A stretch of DNA of 64,000 nucleotides from Gonapodya prolifera JEL478 (lineage: Eukaryota; Monoblepharomycota; Monoblepharidomycetes; Monoblepharidales; Gonapodyaceae). The notes under the pieces are model-generated. The model did not search any database, was not told the origin of the DNA, and saw only the letters and a list, made by a program, of their open reading frames with translations. This document shows positions 23,901 through 35,006 of this stretch, piece by piece (within the stretch, counting starts at the first letter, position 1; every line of letters begins with the position of its first letter). The position numbers and the translations under genes were made by a program. The DNA is taken from NCBI GenBank assembly GCA_001574975.1, contig KQ965830.1, positions 62,001-126,000 of the forward strand. Direction: 5' to 3'.

Positions 23901-25399
23901 CACCACCTGGTGCTCCACCTCCTCTACATACTCCACCACCACCCCTGCCCGCGTCTGCTCCGGCGCCACCTACTCCACCCCCACCTCCCGCCTTGCCACC
24001 TCCCCCGCCGCCAGCCGATCCCAGTACGTATCTGCACTTCGTTTTCTCGCTGTGCTCTCCGTCCCTTACCCGACCCACCTCTCTAGCGCACGCCTCCTTC
24101 TTCTCCATTCCGAACGCGATCATCATGCCATCTCCGACGGTCCCTCCTCCTCCCCCCGCGAACCCAGCTGGCGGTGCAGCGACTGGCGCGGATAACGGAG
24201 TGAATGTTCCTGCGATTATTGGAGGTGTCATAGGTGGTATCGCGGGTGTCGTCATTATTGCTGGTGCGGCGATAATTGCGGGGCAGAAAATCGGGCCGTA
24301 AGTTTTCTTTTTTGAGGCACGCGGAATTGTGCAAGCGTGCGTTTAACTTTATCCCTCAACTACTCTATTTGGTTTGGATTTTGCCTCGACCTCTCCTGCC
24401 CTCCCCCTCAGTAAACTGAAAGGCGCCAAGGACTCAAACTACGAACCCGTCGATACTGGAGAGACCGATGGAGGCCCAGGCGCGCCAGGTGGCGGGTACG
24501 GAGGGGGTAACGGGTACCAACCAGTCTCGACAGGTCCTCACGGTCCCGACACAGGCATCCCTGGAGACGCAGTTCTGAACCCGCCCCAAATCGGCGGGGC
24601 GAACACCGCGCCTGGACAAATTGGCGGTGCGCTGAATAACATTCCAGGGGGGGCGCTCGGCAACACACATGCAGGCGCGATTGGGGGAGGTGCTGGAGGA
24701 ACAGCACATGCGCCTGTGACGGGCGGTGGAGAAATTGCTGGGAATGTTGGACACGCTGCCGGCGGGGCAGGAGGTACTTCGAATGCACCTGCACTTGGAG
24801 GTGGACAATCAGCTGGTCATGTTGGCGGCGGAGCAGGAGGAGCAGGAGGAGCAGGACAACCTCCTGTGACGAATCCCGGAGCTGCCCACGGTATCGGCAA
24901 TGTTGGAGGCGGCGCCGGGGGATCGGCACAACCCCCTCTCAACGTGCACGGCCCAGGAGGTGCAGGCGCTGCCGGCGGTGTCACCGGACCAGGAGCTGCG
25001 CCTCCAGGTGGGGACTTATCAGGCATAGGTCACGCCCTTGGAACTCAATTCCCTGGTGGCCTTGGTGCGCACGACTTGAGTGGAATCGGACACGCTCTTG
25101 GTGGGTTTGCTCCGGGCGCGGGAGGTAACGCTGGTACAACAATAGGAGGAATCGGTCATGCCCTCAATCCGATTACTGGAGGAGGTACTCCAGTGACATA
25201 CACGGCCGGGTGGGGTGCTCACACAGCGACAGGAGAGGCGTCCACGTTGGGTGCTGCCGCGCCACAAGCAGCAACGGGCGCTGCTCAAACCGTGACAGAG
25301 GTTGCCAACGTAACGGCTGGTGTGGGAGCGAGCCTGGGCGGACCAGGGTCATCTGCCCATTCGGCAATTGGAGTTACTGGTCCAAAGTTTGGGTTTTAG
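20904..25399 (+). CDS. Modular single-pass surface protein: Pro-rich stalks, Cys modules, TM, Gly-rich tail
   Basis: No named family is recognised. Exon 1 (20904-21048) encodes a signal peptide with a Leu-rich core. Exon 2 (21252-22081) is a long proline-rich stalk; its frame is interrupted near 21.5 kb close to an N at 21586. Then six phase-compatible small exons encode alternating Cys modules: 22152-22242, 22334-22455, 22617-22698, 22763-22884, 23071-23152 and 23213-23310. Exon 23372-24023 is a Thr/Gln/Ser- then Pro-rich stalk. Exon 24087-24297 carries one TM helix (V-P-A-I-I-G-G-V-I-G-G-I-A-G-V-V-I-I-A-G). Exon 24412-25399 is a Gly/Ala-rich tail with three G-I-G-H-A-L motifs. The order implies an extracellular Cys-rich and glycosylated part and a cytoplasmic tail, suggesting a wall-spanning adhesin or sensor (inference). 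Confidence 0.75.
22152..23310 (+). repeat. Three tandem exon pairs encoding alternating Cys modules
   Basis: Module A (exons 22152-22242, 22617-22698, 23071-23152) starts C-C-P and has six cysteines in the order CC, C, C, C, C. Module B (22334-22455, 22763-22884, 23213-23310) has four cysteines and ends in C-C. Every A exon ends in phase 1 and every B exon ends in phase 0, so the pair is a symmetric unit that can be duplicated without breaking the frame. The third B exon is shorter at its 5' end. Confidence 0.85.
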
Positions 25400-25505
25400 A
25401 AGTTCAGACCAATTATGGATCATGGTGGAAGTGGGGTTGTTGTTGTGGTATAAACATGTTTTCTTGGCCTAAAGTGATTGGCATGTTATGTGTGAAGAAT
25501 TAGTA

Positions 25506-28500
25506 TCACTCACATGAGAGGAAGTTGGAGACAACCCGTTTCAGATGCTTCACCACCGCCGCCGGGACGATATCAGCTGATATGAGCGCGACTGTCCCGA
25601 ACACATCCTCCTTTTGTTCACCGTTCGTCGCCAGCACCCATTTCCAATAAGGCGTCAACAACGTGTAGCCAGTGCCGAGCTTCAAAAACTCGGCCCTCAA
25701 GGCCTTTTGGCGTGCGGTCTTCATCGGAAGCTCTGGTTCGATAGTATTGAAGAGACTACCGTATGCTGTGAATGGAAGGTAGAAGATAGTGGGTGAAGAG
25801 TGCTTCCTGAGATCCAATCTTCAAGGCATGAACCGGCTGGAACCCACCTTCGCCAATGCTGTTAGCAGCATCTTCCCATCCTTTGACATCACTGTCGCTT
25901 GCATCTCCGCCCACTCGTGCCTTCCTGGCAAAGAACTCTTCCGCAACGCTGCTGATATCTAAACGTCTCCTTGGCCCTGGTGTCCGACAACAAAGTCAGC
26001 CCTTGCCGCAGTGGGGGTGATTGCCGGGTTCTTGAGTCCTGGACCACCGGCGACCACTGGCCAATAAAGCCAACATTCTGCGGGATACGTACGTCAGATG
26101 TGGTGCCGCAAACAGAAAACCAGAGCGCTCGCACCTGGAACCTCTATATTTTCCATCGTCGTCCCTTTCAGAAACTCCTCCTTGGCTTTCTCCTGGACGA
26201 ACCTCAGAATTCCTTTCCCGCCTCCTGCACCTGTCCGAGCTGTGTTCTGGATCTTCAGCGCCTCCTCCACCAACTGCACGCCCAACGCAACCGACGTCCT
26301 CGCAATCGCCTGGATCCTGGATACCCTCGAGTTGAACGCATTGCACGGCTCCGAGCACCAGTCCAGCACGGGCCAGGTCCTTTTCCAAAGCGTCGAGCTC
26401 GGCCGCGATGATCGTCTCGTTCAGGTGCCAATCGCCGCTCTCAAGGATGATGAGCCCACCCCACCGTACCGGACCAGTCGGGAGGGCGGACGGGAGGGCC
26501 GGTTGCGGCCCCACCACCGCGCGGACGCCAGGTACACCGACAGAACCGCTCTTCTCCTGGTTGACCTCGAGCTCACATCGACGAAGGTACTCCGTGAGGG
26601 CCCTCCACACCTTGAGCGCCTCACTGTCGCTGCGTGCCCAGAAGTAAACGTCGTCGTGTTGCCGGGCCAAATGCACGGCGCCCTTCGTCGCACGGAGGAC
26701 GGTGATGTCGAGGCCGAAACGGACGAGTTCCGAGATGAGCATGGACAGGTCGAATGACTGCGGGACACCCCGGGCGAGGGTGTGCGATGTGCCCGGTTTT
26801 CCGAGGAGTACGGTTGGGGTGAGGAAGTGTGTGAAGAAAGACAGCCAGCGGTCGGGGATGCCAATGGTTTCGAGGACTGGGTGTGGGCCGGGTGGTGGGT
26901 TGTGAGGTGACGATAACAGAAAGGAATCGACAGGGGCTTACATTTAATGAGAAGAGGGTGCGGAATGGAAGGACCAAAGTTCTGCGAAAAGGAAGATGTA
27001 CACATTTATCACTGAGGACCGCGAGTCACCCGCAAGACAGAGATGTAGCTCTTACCTTAATATCCGTAGCCACTACCACCGTCCTCCCTGTCCGAGCTCC
27101 AGCATGTTTCCACAGTCTCATCTCCGCCACTATGAACTCCAACAGTCTGGCCTTGGTGCCGCCCCGGTCCTCGGTATCGTCAGCAGCATCGACCGACTGA
27201 TACTTTCTGCCCCCCTCTCCGCAGCGCCAATGATGGAGGGCAAGGCGGCGAGGAAATTTTCCCGGCGTTCTTCGTTTCGTTGGTTTGCCACAGAGCCGTA
27301 GTCTAGGCGATCTGAAGCGCTGGAGCGCGTGAGGTTAGACAAGAGCGCGTCCTTCAAGTGGCGGAGGTCGCGTTTGAGGTGGATAGACCAACGGATGCCG
27401 ATGATCTGGAATATGTCGAAGGTTGGGGTAAATATCAGGAAGAGGTCAGGTCAGAGGATTGGAGTCTACATAAAGTGACAATAAACATTACCTGAAGAAC
27501 CAACGCATTCAACACATCGTTATGCACAAAAGCCCTCGTCTTTCCATTCTTGCCCGTCTCGACTCTCAACTCCTTGGCCTCCTTTGCGTCCCACTTCCAC
27601 TCATCGAACCCATCAATCAGGATCGTTGCACACCCCCAGTACTCCTTGCCGAGATCCTTGGAGGCGAGAATGTCACGCAGGAGTTCAGACTTGCCACGAT
27701 CCCGGAGGCCCTGCCGCAGCAATACGGTCGCGGCGGAGGTGAGTTCGGGGGGAGTCACGTGGGAGGTGACGGTGTGGGAATGTCGTTCGTCGCTTGCAGG
27801 TTTGCAGAAGTCGGAGATGGACTGACAAGGTTGGTGGGAGTTTGATGGTGAGCTTAATTTGGAGGGTACAAGGAGTGGCAGACGCAATGAACTCATGGCT
27901 TTCAGCCTGGCAAGTGCGGATCCCATTCCAGCAAAGACTTGGTCAACCACGGAGATGTCGACGGTTCCTTTGGGGATGGGGGTGGCGAGGTCTCTCAATG
28001 AGTTCAGAAAGGACTTCAAGTCGCCTGCAGTCTCGACAGCCAGCTCCGGCACTACGGCTTCGCCCGCGTCAGAACCGGAAAGTTCGATTTTGTCGGATGA
28101 CGAGGATACTTCGTCTAACTACTGAGACAGAACTCTGCCGAAGAGCCATGCTTGTCGACAAGCAAAATCAGCAAGGAAGCGACTAAGCTTTCGGAATTGA
28201 GAAAAGGTGGATGAAAGATTGAAAACTCACAAAGTCGTGCCCTGTTTCTTCCCTTTTCAATCTCGTCCATGACTTTTGCATGCCACATGTCGAGCACGGC
28301 CTGCGATACCGACGTGTCACCACACTTGAGACGCTCGAGCATGTTTTCGAGGTTGGCAATGTTGGGGTGGGCGGGCGAGTTGGAGAAGCGGACGGACTTA
28401 GGCCCTCGTACAGAACCTGGACTTGATCCGCACGAGAGCTGACGTATCGATTCACAGAGCCATGAGCATGGAGGAAGAGGCGATGATTCGGCATCGTGGC

Positions 28501-28696
28501 ATCAAACACGGTGACAGCGAAGGGTGACGCACGACCTGAGAACATTTTCGTACGTCTTCTGGATCCGCTCTCTTTGGTGCGTGAGCTCGTGTAGCTTCAC
28601 CGAGGCAGCGGGGACAACTTGCGATAGGAAAACCATTGGATGGAGTGCGGTGCAGAAAACGTTCCTTTGAGCAGAACTGTGGCCGGTGGTGCACAA
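25506..28696 (-). CDS. rvt: RVT: reverse-transcriptase-related single-copy cellular protein
   Basis: This resembles the fungal rvt genes, cellular reverse-transcriptase relatives not tied to a mobile element. The central exon (about 26.75-26.1 kb) has R-G-V-P-Q-S-F-D-L-S (motif B), R-Q-H-D-D-V-Y-F-W (motif C, the H-D-D-x-x-F-W form I associate with fungal RVT) and L-E-V-N-Q-E-K-S-G-S-V (motif D). Upstream helical exons include Y-W-G-C-A-T-I-L-I-D-G-F-D and L-K-C-G-D-T-S-V-S-Q-A. Downstream are Y-W-P-V-V-A-G-G-P-G-L-K-N-P and the final exon 25817-25506. No integrase, capsid, RNase H or terminal repeats are seen. The frame changes in a few places, from introns or indels; the 5' end is approximate. 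Known RVTs polymerise nucleotides but their cellular role is unclear. Confidence 0.75.
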
Positions 28697-29270
28697 TAAA
28701 AGTTATTTATTTGCACGTGATAATGTGGTTCAAACGTAACGTAAAGTGTGCTACATCCAGCCGCTAGCACTGAAGGGCATCTAAGATGTACGAGAAACGA
28801 ATTGTGTATAGCTTGGATGAACTGACCATGACCGGTGAAGCTCCATCTCCCCAACAAGGTTCGGATCTTGTGACCTCGGCCAGATACAGGGCTGTCGTCG
28901 CAGAGCACAAAGCTCAATGTTGTTGCCGTCGCACGTATACGAATTTCGGTGGCAGCCACCCGCTAACGCTTGGTGGCGTTCAACGTGGGTGGGACGAGGG
29001 TGCAATTTGGACGATCCGTTGAGTGTGCGAAGGGCTTGGAAGATAGTCCAGGTGGAGGGAGACAAGGTGAAGGGGTGATTTTACGAACGTATTCAGTCCC
29101 AACACGAAGTGTAAGACATCGGTCTGGAACTCTGTTTAACTACATGTTTTAAGAACCTTAGTTTTGGCCTAATAAAAAAAAAATAAGTTAGATCCGCAGC
29201 TGCGAAAGGTGACGTGGAAGGAGACAGCGGGCGGTATTCTTTGCGGACTGGGCTCAAAGTTGATGCCCGC
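28697..29270. other. Intergenic region between two minus-strand genes
   Basis: Lies between the start of RVT and the stop codon of the triple-CAP gene. No gene seen. Confidence 0.45.
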
Positions 29271-32200
29271 TCAGTACGCGTACGGTGTTTTGTCGACCCA
29301 GTTCCCAGGCGGTGAGTACTGTGAATAATCAATAGGTGAGATGACTGAGGTTTTTGTATGCTGATGACGACGGGTCCCCGGCCCCTCACCTGGCATACCC
29401 AGAGGTCGTATCCGTAGCATGTCTTGTGACGTACAATCCACCGTTCGTTAGCAATATGGCATGTACGGAGAAGAACAAAGACGCGTCACTCACAGCTACG
29501 CCGCACCCGACTTGTGTCGTGCTTTCCCAAATCATCTTTCGGAGCGCGTGGATCAGAAACGGCGAATCCAACGTGGTTGCACGAATTTCACTCACCTGGG
29601 TGTAATGCCCCACTTTCTCGAAATCGTCTCCGTACCCTTCGATCGTCGTTGTCGGGTTGAAGCTGGGCGCGGCGCGTCACAACACAACCGGGCACCCCCC
29701 CCCCCCCCCCCCCCCCACACACACACCGCACAACGTACTATTTCTTCTCATCACCCCAATACTTGACAGGATCCGTCACGCTGACGTAGCCCGTGGTGCC
29801 CCACAAGAGGTTCTCGCCCAGATCGGGGTTGCCGCTGTGGTGGAACGTGGCGTCGGAGCTGAGACGAGGGGAAGACCGGGGTGGGGGGTTAGCAGATGGG
29901 TGTATTGTATTGTTTTGAGGGAAGTGCGACACTGACTATGGGCAGCTCTGGGTGAGGAGTGGATGGAAAGGCAAGTTAGATGAGGTCGAACTTCATATTG
30001 TTGAGGGAACACCACGGCACACTCACCGAGGCGTAGCTTTGGGCTGACGCCGCGACAGAGGCACTCCCTAAACAACAATTTCACTGGTAAGACCCCATTC
30101 ATACCACGGCGCGAACGCATAATTCTTCTTCGACTCACAAGTCAACAGCTGGAGAGCATTCAGCGGCGGCGGGTTGTTGGTGGACGCATCTGCGCGGACC
30201 TGTGGTAGCAAATGCGAGCCGTGCAACGGCCTGAAGTGAATCTGTGTCCCGTCAAGGTGACGTCCACGTGTTCATACCGCGTTATGTCCTGTCACGAGTG
30301 TGTTGATTTGGTCCGTGGTGAGCGACCCGGCGGGTCCCAGGGCCGGAGGTGGAGGTGGAGGGGGCGTTTGGTTGGTCGGAGGGGTAGGCGGGGTTTGAGC
30401 TGGAGGCGGGGGNGGTGGTGGGGAAACGGGTGGCGCTGGTACCGGAGTCGCCTGTCCACTCCCATAGTTGTACGGCGTTTCGTCGTAATAGTTCCCGGGG
30501 GGGAAGTACTATGAGTTGTAAAAGCATGAGATGACTGCATCGTCCTGTGTGATGGTTCTGCCCGCCCTTACCTGGCAGACCCAAAAGTCCCATCCCGAGC
30601 AAGGCTATGTGTACGATCCAGCTTTAGTTATACGCTTAGCAGGGAACAGGAGGTTTACTCACAGCAACTCCACAACCAACTTGTGTCGTGGTTTCCCAGA
30701 TCATCTTTCAATGAATGTGAGTTGGAAAGACCATTTGAGCGTGGCTGCAGAGGAGCCATTCACCTGAGTGTAATGTCCCACTTTCGCGAAATCGTTTCCG
30801 TACCCTCGGATTGTGGTTGTCGCATTAAAGCTGCAAACACGAAACAATGTGAGGACCCCATTCCATAGCACGCCAACTATCGCACGGTCCAACGTACTAT
30901 TTCTTCTCATCAGCCCACCACTTGACAGCGTCCGATGCTTTGAAATAGCCAGTTGTGCCCCAGAAGAGGTTTTCACCAAAACCTGGGGTGTGGCTGTGAT
31001 GGAATGTGCCATTGTTGCTGTTGCTGAAATTAGGAAATGAAGACGTCGCATTAGCACCTGAGTGCATCGTTTTGGGGGAGGCGTATCACTGACTATGGGC
31101 AGCTCTGGGAGATGGAAGAAACAGTGGTGAGAACAACATACGATATCTTGATATAAACGACCACTGCAAAACTCACCGAGGCATAGTTCTGGGCCGACGC
31201 TGCGACGGAAACATTCCCTAAACGACAATGCATTCGGTACGACGCACTTAATAATACGAGACAAACGCAGGTCGAAAATCATCCTTCTTCGACTCACAAA
31301 TCAATGGCAGGAGCGCGTTCAAGGGTGGCGGATCATTGGTGGACGCATCTGCGCGGACCTGAGGTGGTAGGTACAAACCGCGCCATTAAATAAGATGGTT
31401 TTGCAAGATATCTTCCCCACCAAACTTACGGCGTTGTGTCCGGTCACGAGCGCGTTTATTTGGTCGCTCGGGAGCGATGGGGCTGTTCCCGGTGCCGGAG
31501 GAGGAGTGGCGCTTGTTTGAGGGGGAGGTGGGGTCTGAGGAGGCGGAGGTGGTGCTGCTGGTGGGGGTGGGCCAGCGGGGGGTGCTGGCGGCGGGGCCGG
31601 CCCGCTCCCAAAGGTGTATGGTGTTTGGTCGTAATAATTACCGGGGGGTGTGTACTACGAATCATAAAAGTGTGAGATTTCTGTGTCTTCTTGCGCCGGT
31701 GGCACCGACGGCACTTGCCTGGCAGACCCAGAAGTCCCATCCCGAGCAAGTCTTATGTGCAATACACTTTTAGCACTGCGTCCAACACTGGAAAAGGTGC
31801 TTAACTTACGGCTACTCCGCAGCCAACTTGCGTGGTGGTTTCCCAGATCATCTTTACGTTACGAATTTGAGTCAGACATGACATTTAATGGTCACTGATT
31901 GTACTCACTTGAGTGTAGTGTCCCACTTTCGCGAAATCGTTTCCGTACCCTCGGATTGTTGTTCTCGGATTGAAACTGCCAATCACGCAAATGTGACGAC
32001 TCATCGCATAGCACACCGACCATCCCACGGTACAACATACTATTTCTTTTCATCCGCCCACCATTTGACAGCGTCGGAGGCATTGAAGTAGCCTGCTGTG
32101 CCCCAAAAGAGGTTTTCCCCGACACCAGCAGTGCCGCTGTGGTGGAAAGTGCCGGTGCTGACATATTGAGACGAATAAGGCGGCGAGATGATTGCATTGA

Positions 32201-32650
32201 AGAAGGTCTGGCACTGACTATGGGCAGCTCTGGAGCATGGAAAAAGCAATTGTGAGGAACGTACCATAGCGTGCTGTTTTATGCACACCGAAAAACTCAC
32301 TGAGGCGTATTTCTGTGCCGACGCGGCAACGGTTGAAATCCCTTGCCAAAAGTAGGTTTAGTTCTTGTGCGTTCATACCATTGCGCCAATTCGTTTCTTC
32401 CTTTATCTCACATTTCAACGGGCGGAGAGCATTCAAGGGCGCGGGTTTGTTGGACGACGCATCCGCGCGGACCTGAAGTGCAATCGTGTGAGACAAACCA
32501 ACGCTCGTGGCGATGCAATTTCCTCGCGAGGCTTACAGCGTTGTGGCCGCTCACGAGGGCATTAATCTGGCCGGTCGTGAGCGCGACTACGGCCGACGTT
32601 GTCCCGCAAAGCGATAGTACTGCTGATCCCAGTGCAAAGAGACCGAGCAT
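29271..32650 (-). CDS. Secreted protein with three CAP (PR-1/SCP) domains and Pro-rich linkers
   Basis: One gene of 25 exons, 581 aa, with all phases consistent. Exon 32650-32537 gives a signal peptide and the first T-T-G-Q-I-N-A-L-V-S-G-H-N-A. Each CAP domain is then spread over the same exon series of 61, 41, 11, 117-126, 67, 42 and 33 nt. Conserved CAP text occurs three times: A-A-S-A-Q-x-Y-A-S, S-C-P-Y, F-H-H-S-x-x-P/A-G/D-x-G-E-N-L, V-G-H-Y-T-Q, T-T-Q-V-G-C-G-V-A and W-V-C-Q-Y-x-P-P-G-N. Linker exons 31654-31430 and 30508-30278 are polyproline. The last exon, 29318-29271, ends Y-A-Y-stop. CAP proteins are extracellular and often bind sterols or lipids; members occur in fungal virulence and defence. 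Three domains in one chain is unusual. Confidence 0.93.
29695..29726. repeat. C22 homopolymer followed by (AC)5 inside an intron
   Basis: A run of 22 C then five AC units lies in the 76-nt intron 29663-29738 of the triple-CAP gene. On the transcribed strand it reads (GT)5 then G22. Confidence 0.9.
31655..31718 (-). other. GC-AG intron in the triple-CAP gene
   Basis: After the C-Q codons of the first CAP domain the minus strand reads CAG then GCAAGTGCC, and the intron ends in TCGTAG. The two paralogous introns at 30509-30571 and 29319-29389 have GT donors (GTAAGG, GTGAGG) at the same position. Confidence 0.8.
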
Positions 32651-35006
32651 CGGTCCGGGTTTGGTACGGAGAGACAGACAGAGAAGCGGGTCAAATCAGC
32701 CCCCCGATTGGCGGTCCAAAAACTTACCTTGCAATATTTGGTGTCAAAGGGTTCTGCGGTACCCGAAAAGGGAACGGAACCTCCCGTATCAAAACGCTCC
32801 CTTTGAATTGTACCGCAATAAAATGAGAGACTACCAATCTCTGCTTATGGTGGGGCAAGCTCTTTTCATTCACGTCATTCCGTGGAGCAGCGATATATCG
32901 GTTAAACCTGGAATGCACGTCAGCCACCAATGTAATGACCACCTTACCGGCCAAAGTCGCTTCTTGCCGGGACGAGCTCTTCTTTTCTCGGGCTTCTCTA
33001 TGTTCACAGAGCTGTATCTGGGGTTTCCACGTTCTTTTTCACCGGTGTCCGGCATGGGTTTGTTTTGGAGGAGAAAAATTAGAACCCCGAATTCTCTTTT
33101 CCTTGCAAAAATCTGCAGCCCTAAACGCTGCGCGCCGATCCTGCGGAAGAATAATGCCCACGCAACCGAGACGTAGTTCTCACAAGAATCGTTGCTCAGA
33201 CAACCTAGTGCCAATCATTTACTGTCTAGCATAAGAATCCGAGGCTCCCGAGTTCCGATGCTCACAGGCCATTCTGCGGAAGCGGTACAATGTCGCCTCA
33301 AATATCGCAAGAACAGATATGAAGCATTTTCTCTCCCGCTGTCCGTCCAGTACCGTGAATGTGGCACTCGTGGGACTATGTATCGTTTTTCCATCCGAGA
33401 ATATGAATACACACCCCACCAACGCATGCCACACAGCGCAAGAATATTGAAAATTCACCAATTTGATGTCTTTGTCAGCCATGTAGTGCTCACTGTTCGA
33501 TGTGAACCATGGACCATCCACCGAACCAGGTTACTTTCTTGACATCCCAATTGAATGCTTTTCTTTTATCCTCAAAGATCCTGAGTAAACCGAGTCAATT
33601 GCAAGAGATGGTAAAATGTCAGAGAGAGTAAGAGCACTGGAGGGAGTGGAGATATGTGTGGTGTGACTTGCGCTTTGATGAAGCAAGGAAAAGCAAACAC
33701 GCAGATGATCACAAGCATGGGACAGATCCAACCAGTAAACATCAGTGTATACTAGTCGTGGTAGAAGGAAAAAGCTGACCAAAATGATGTCATCACTGTT
33801 CATTCCCAAAAAAAGATCTTTTCCTGTGATGCGCATTACTATTCATCATGTTGGTTTATGTTTTGAGAAATTCTGTGGAAAATCAAGAATGGCGTGCGAA
33901 ACTCAAAAAGCATGTTTTTGGCATATGGAAAAGCATGTCTTTATCAGTTGATTGTTATATGAGATGATATCTCTGAATTGGCACCCTCGTTCACCACAAC
34001 TGCTCCCACTTTCTCAGTGGGGTGTAAGCAGTGACAAAATGACTCGCGCATGCCTTCTTGTGCACGCCACAAAGAGAAAAAGATTTGGAATGGGATCCGA
34101 AGCGGCAGAATTCCTGAAGGTGATCGGGTGACACTGTTGAAATTCTGCCGGACATCCAATCATTATTGACCACGTAGAAAGCACCTAGGTGCACACGTTC
34201 CTTCGTGTCCATCGGCCGCCGGCTGCGGCGACCTTCCCCGAAATCCTGATCGCGGGGCATTGCAAGTTAACGGGCAGGAGCAGGAGCAGATCGGCCAATG
34301 TGCTTGATGCGATGTGCGGGCCATGATTGGGATATCGGTGAAGTACATGAACACGGGCCTGGCGGGGTGACGTACGGTAGTCAGATGTCGGCACCATGTG
34401 TGGAGTTGGTGGTGCTGGATGTGGTGAATCATCCGGCTGTGACTCGTGGTCGTAGGTTTTGGGCTTTGGGGCGTCGTATTGTTTGGTTGCTCATGAATGG
34501 CGTCGTTTGCGCCCTCCCGTCTTCATCGAAATCGCAAGCCCGTTTGCCAAAAGAAAAGGAGATCCCTTCATCGGAAGTCACAACACATCTTCTTGACGGA
34601 CGAATGTATCGAAAGAGCCCTGTGCTCTGTGGGTTAAAAACAAATGTGTGCCCTGTCGCGAAGACAAATGACAGCTGTCTCCAACAAAATTCCGACTCCA
34701 TATTGTTCTCAAGCCCCAACCGCCACCACGCCTTGAATGTGCGTCTTCCAGACACATTTCACCTGTTCCGTCCCTAATGCACATCCCGTTGCTTCACTCT
34801 TCCCTGGCGAATCATCGCAGTTCCCCTCTCCGCGGAGCGGCGAAGAGGCTGGGAGGCAACGAGGCACCTCAGACCCCCGAGGCCACATCCTTCCTACCAT
34901 CTGTTCCAGAACGGGATAGCAACAAACTGTGGGCGCTTCAACTGTGAAGTGTGAGTTCCAGCTCCGTTCCAATCCATCAGGCGTCTGACTTGCTTGACAC
35001 CAGAAT
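32651..35006. other. Long stretch without a recognised gene
   Basis: Only short, unsupported frames are present, including one of about 159 codons on the plus strand at 34298-34777 with no recognisable domain. It holds the promoter of the minus-strand triple-CAP gene and that of the plus-strand CrtC-like gene, which diverge. Confidence 0.4.

Noticed and set aside
22918-24255. A 445-codon minus-strand open frame
   Set aside because: It is the antisense shadow of the Thr/Pro-rich stalk exon of the surface protein (Gly/Val-rich text mirrors Pro/Thr codons).
25506-28696. A LINE or other retrotransposon
   Set aside because: No endonuclease, RNase H, poly-A tail, target-site duplication or second copy is visible, and the active-site text is of the cellular RVT type.
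32219-32229. Treating the stop after S-C-P as a broken gene
   Set aside because: The stop is removed by a GTCAGTG donor that gives the same 11-nt exon in all three repeats.
29271-32650. Three separate CAP genes in tandem
   Set aside because: Only the first domain has a signal peptide and start codon, and the exon after each of the first two domains runs without stop through a proline linker into the next domain with matching phases.
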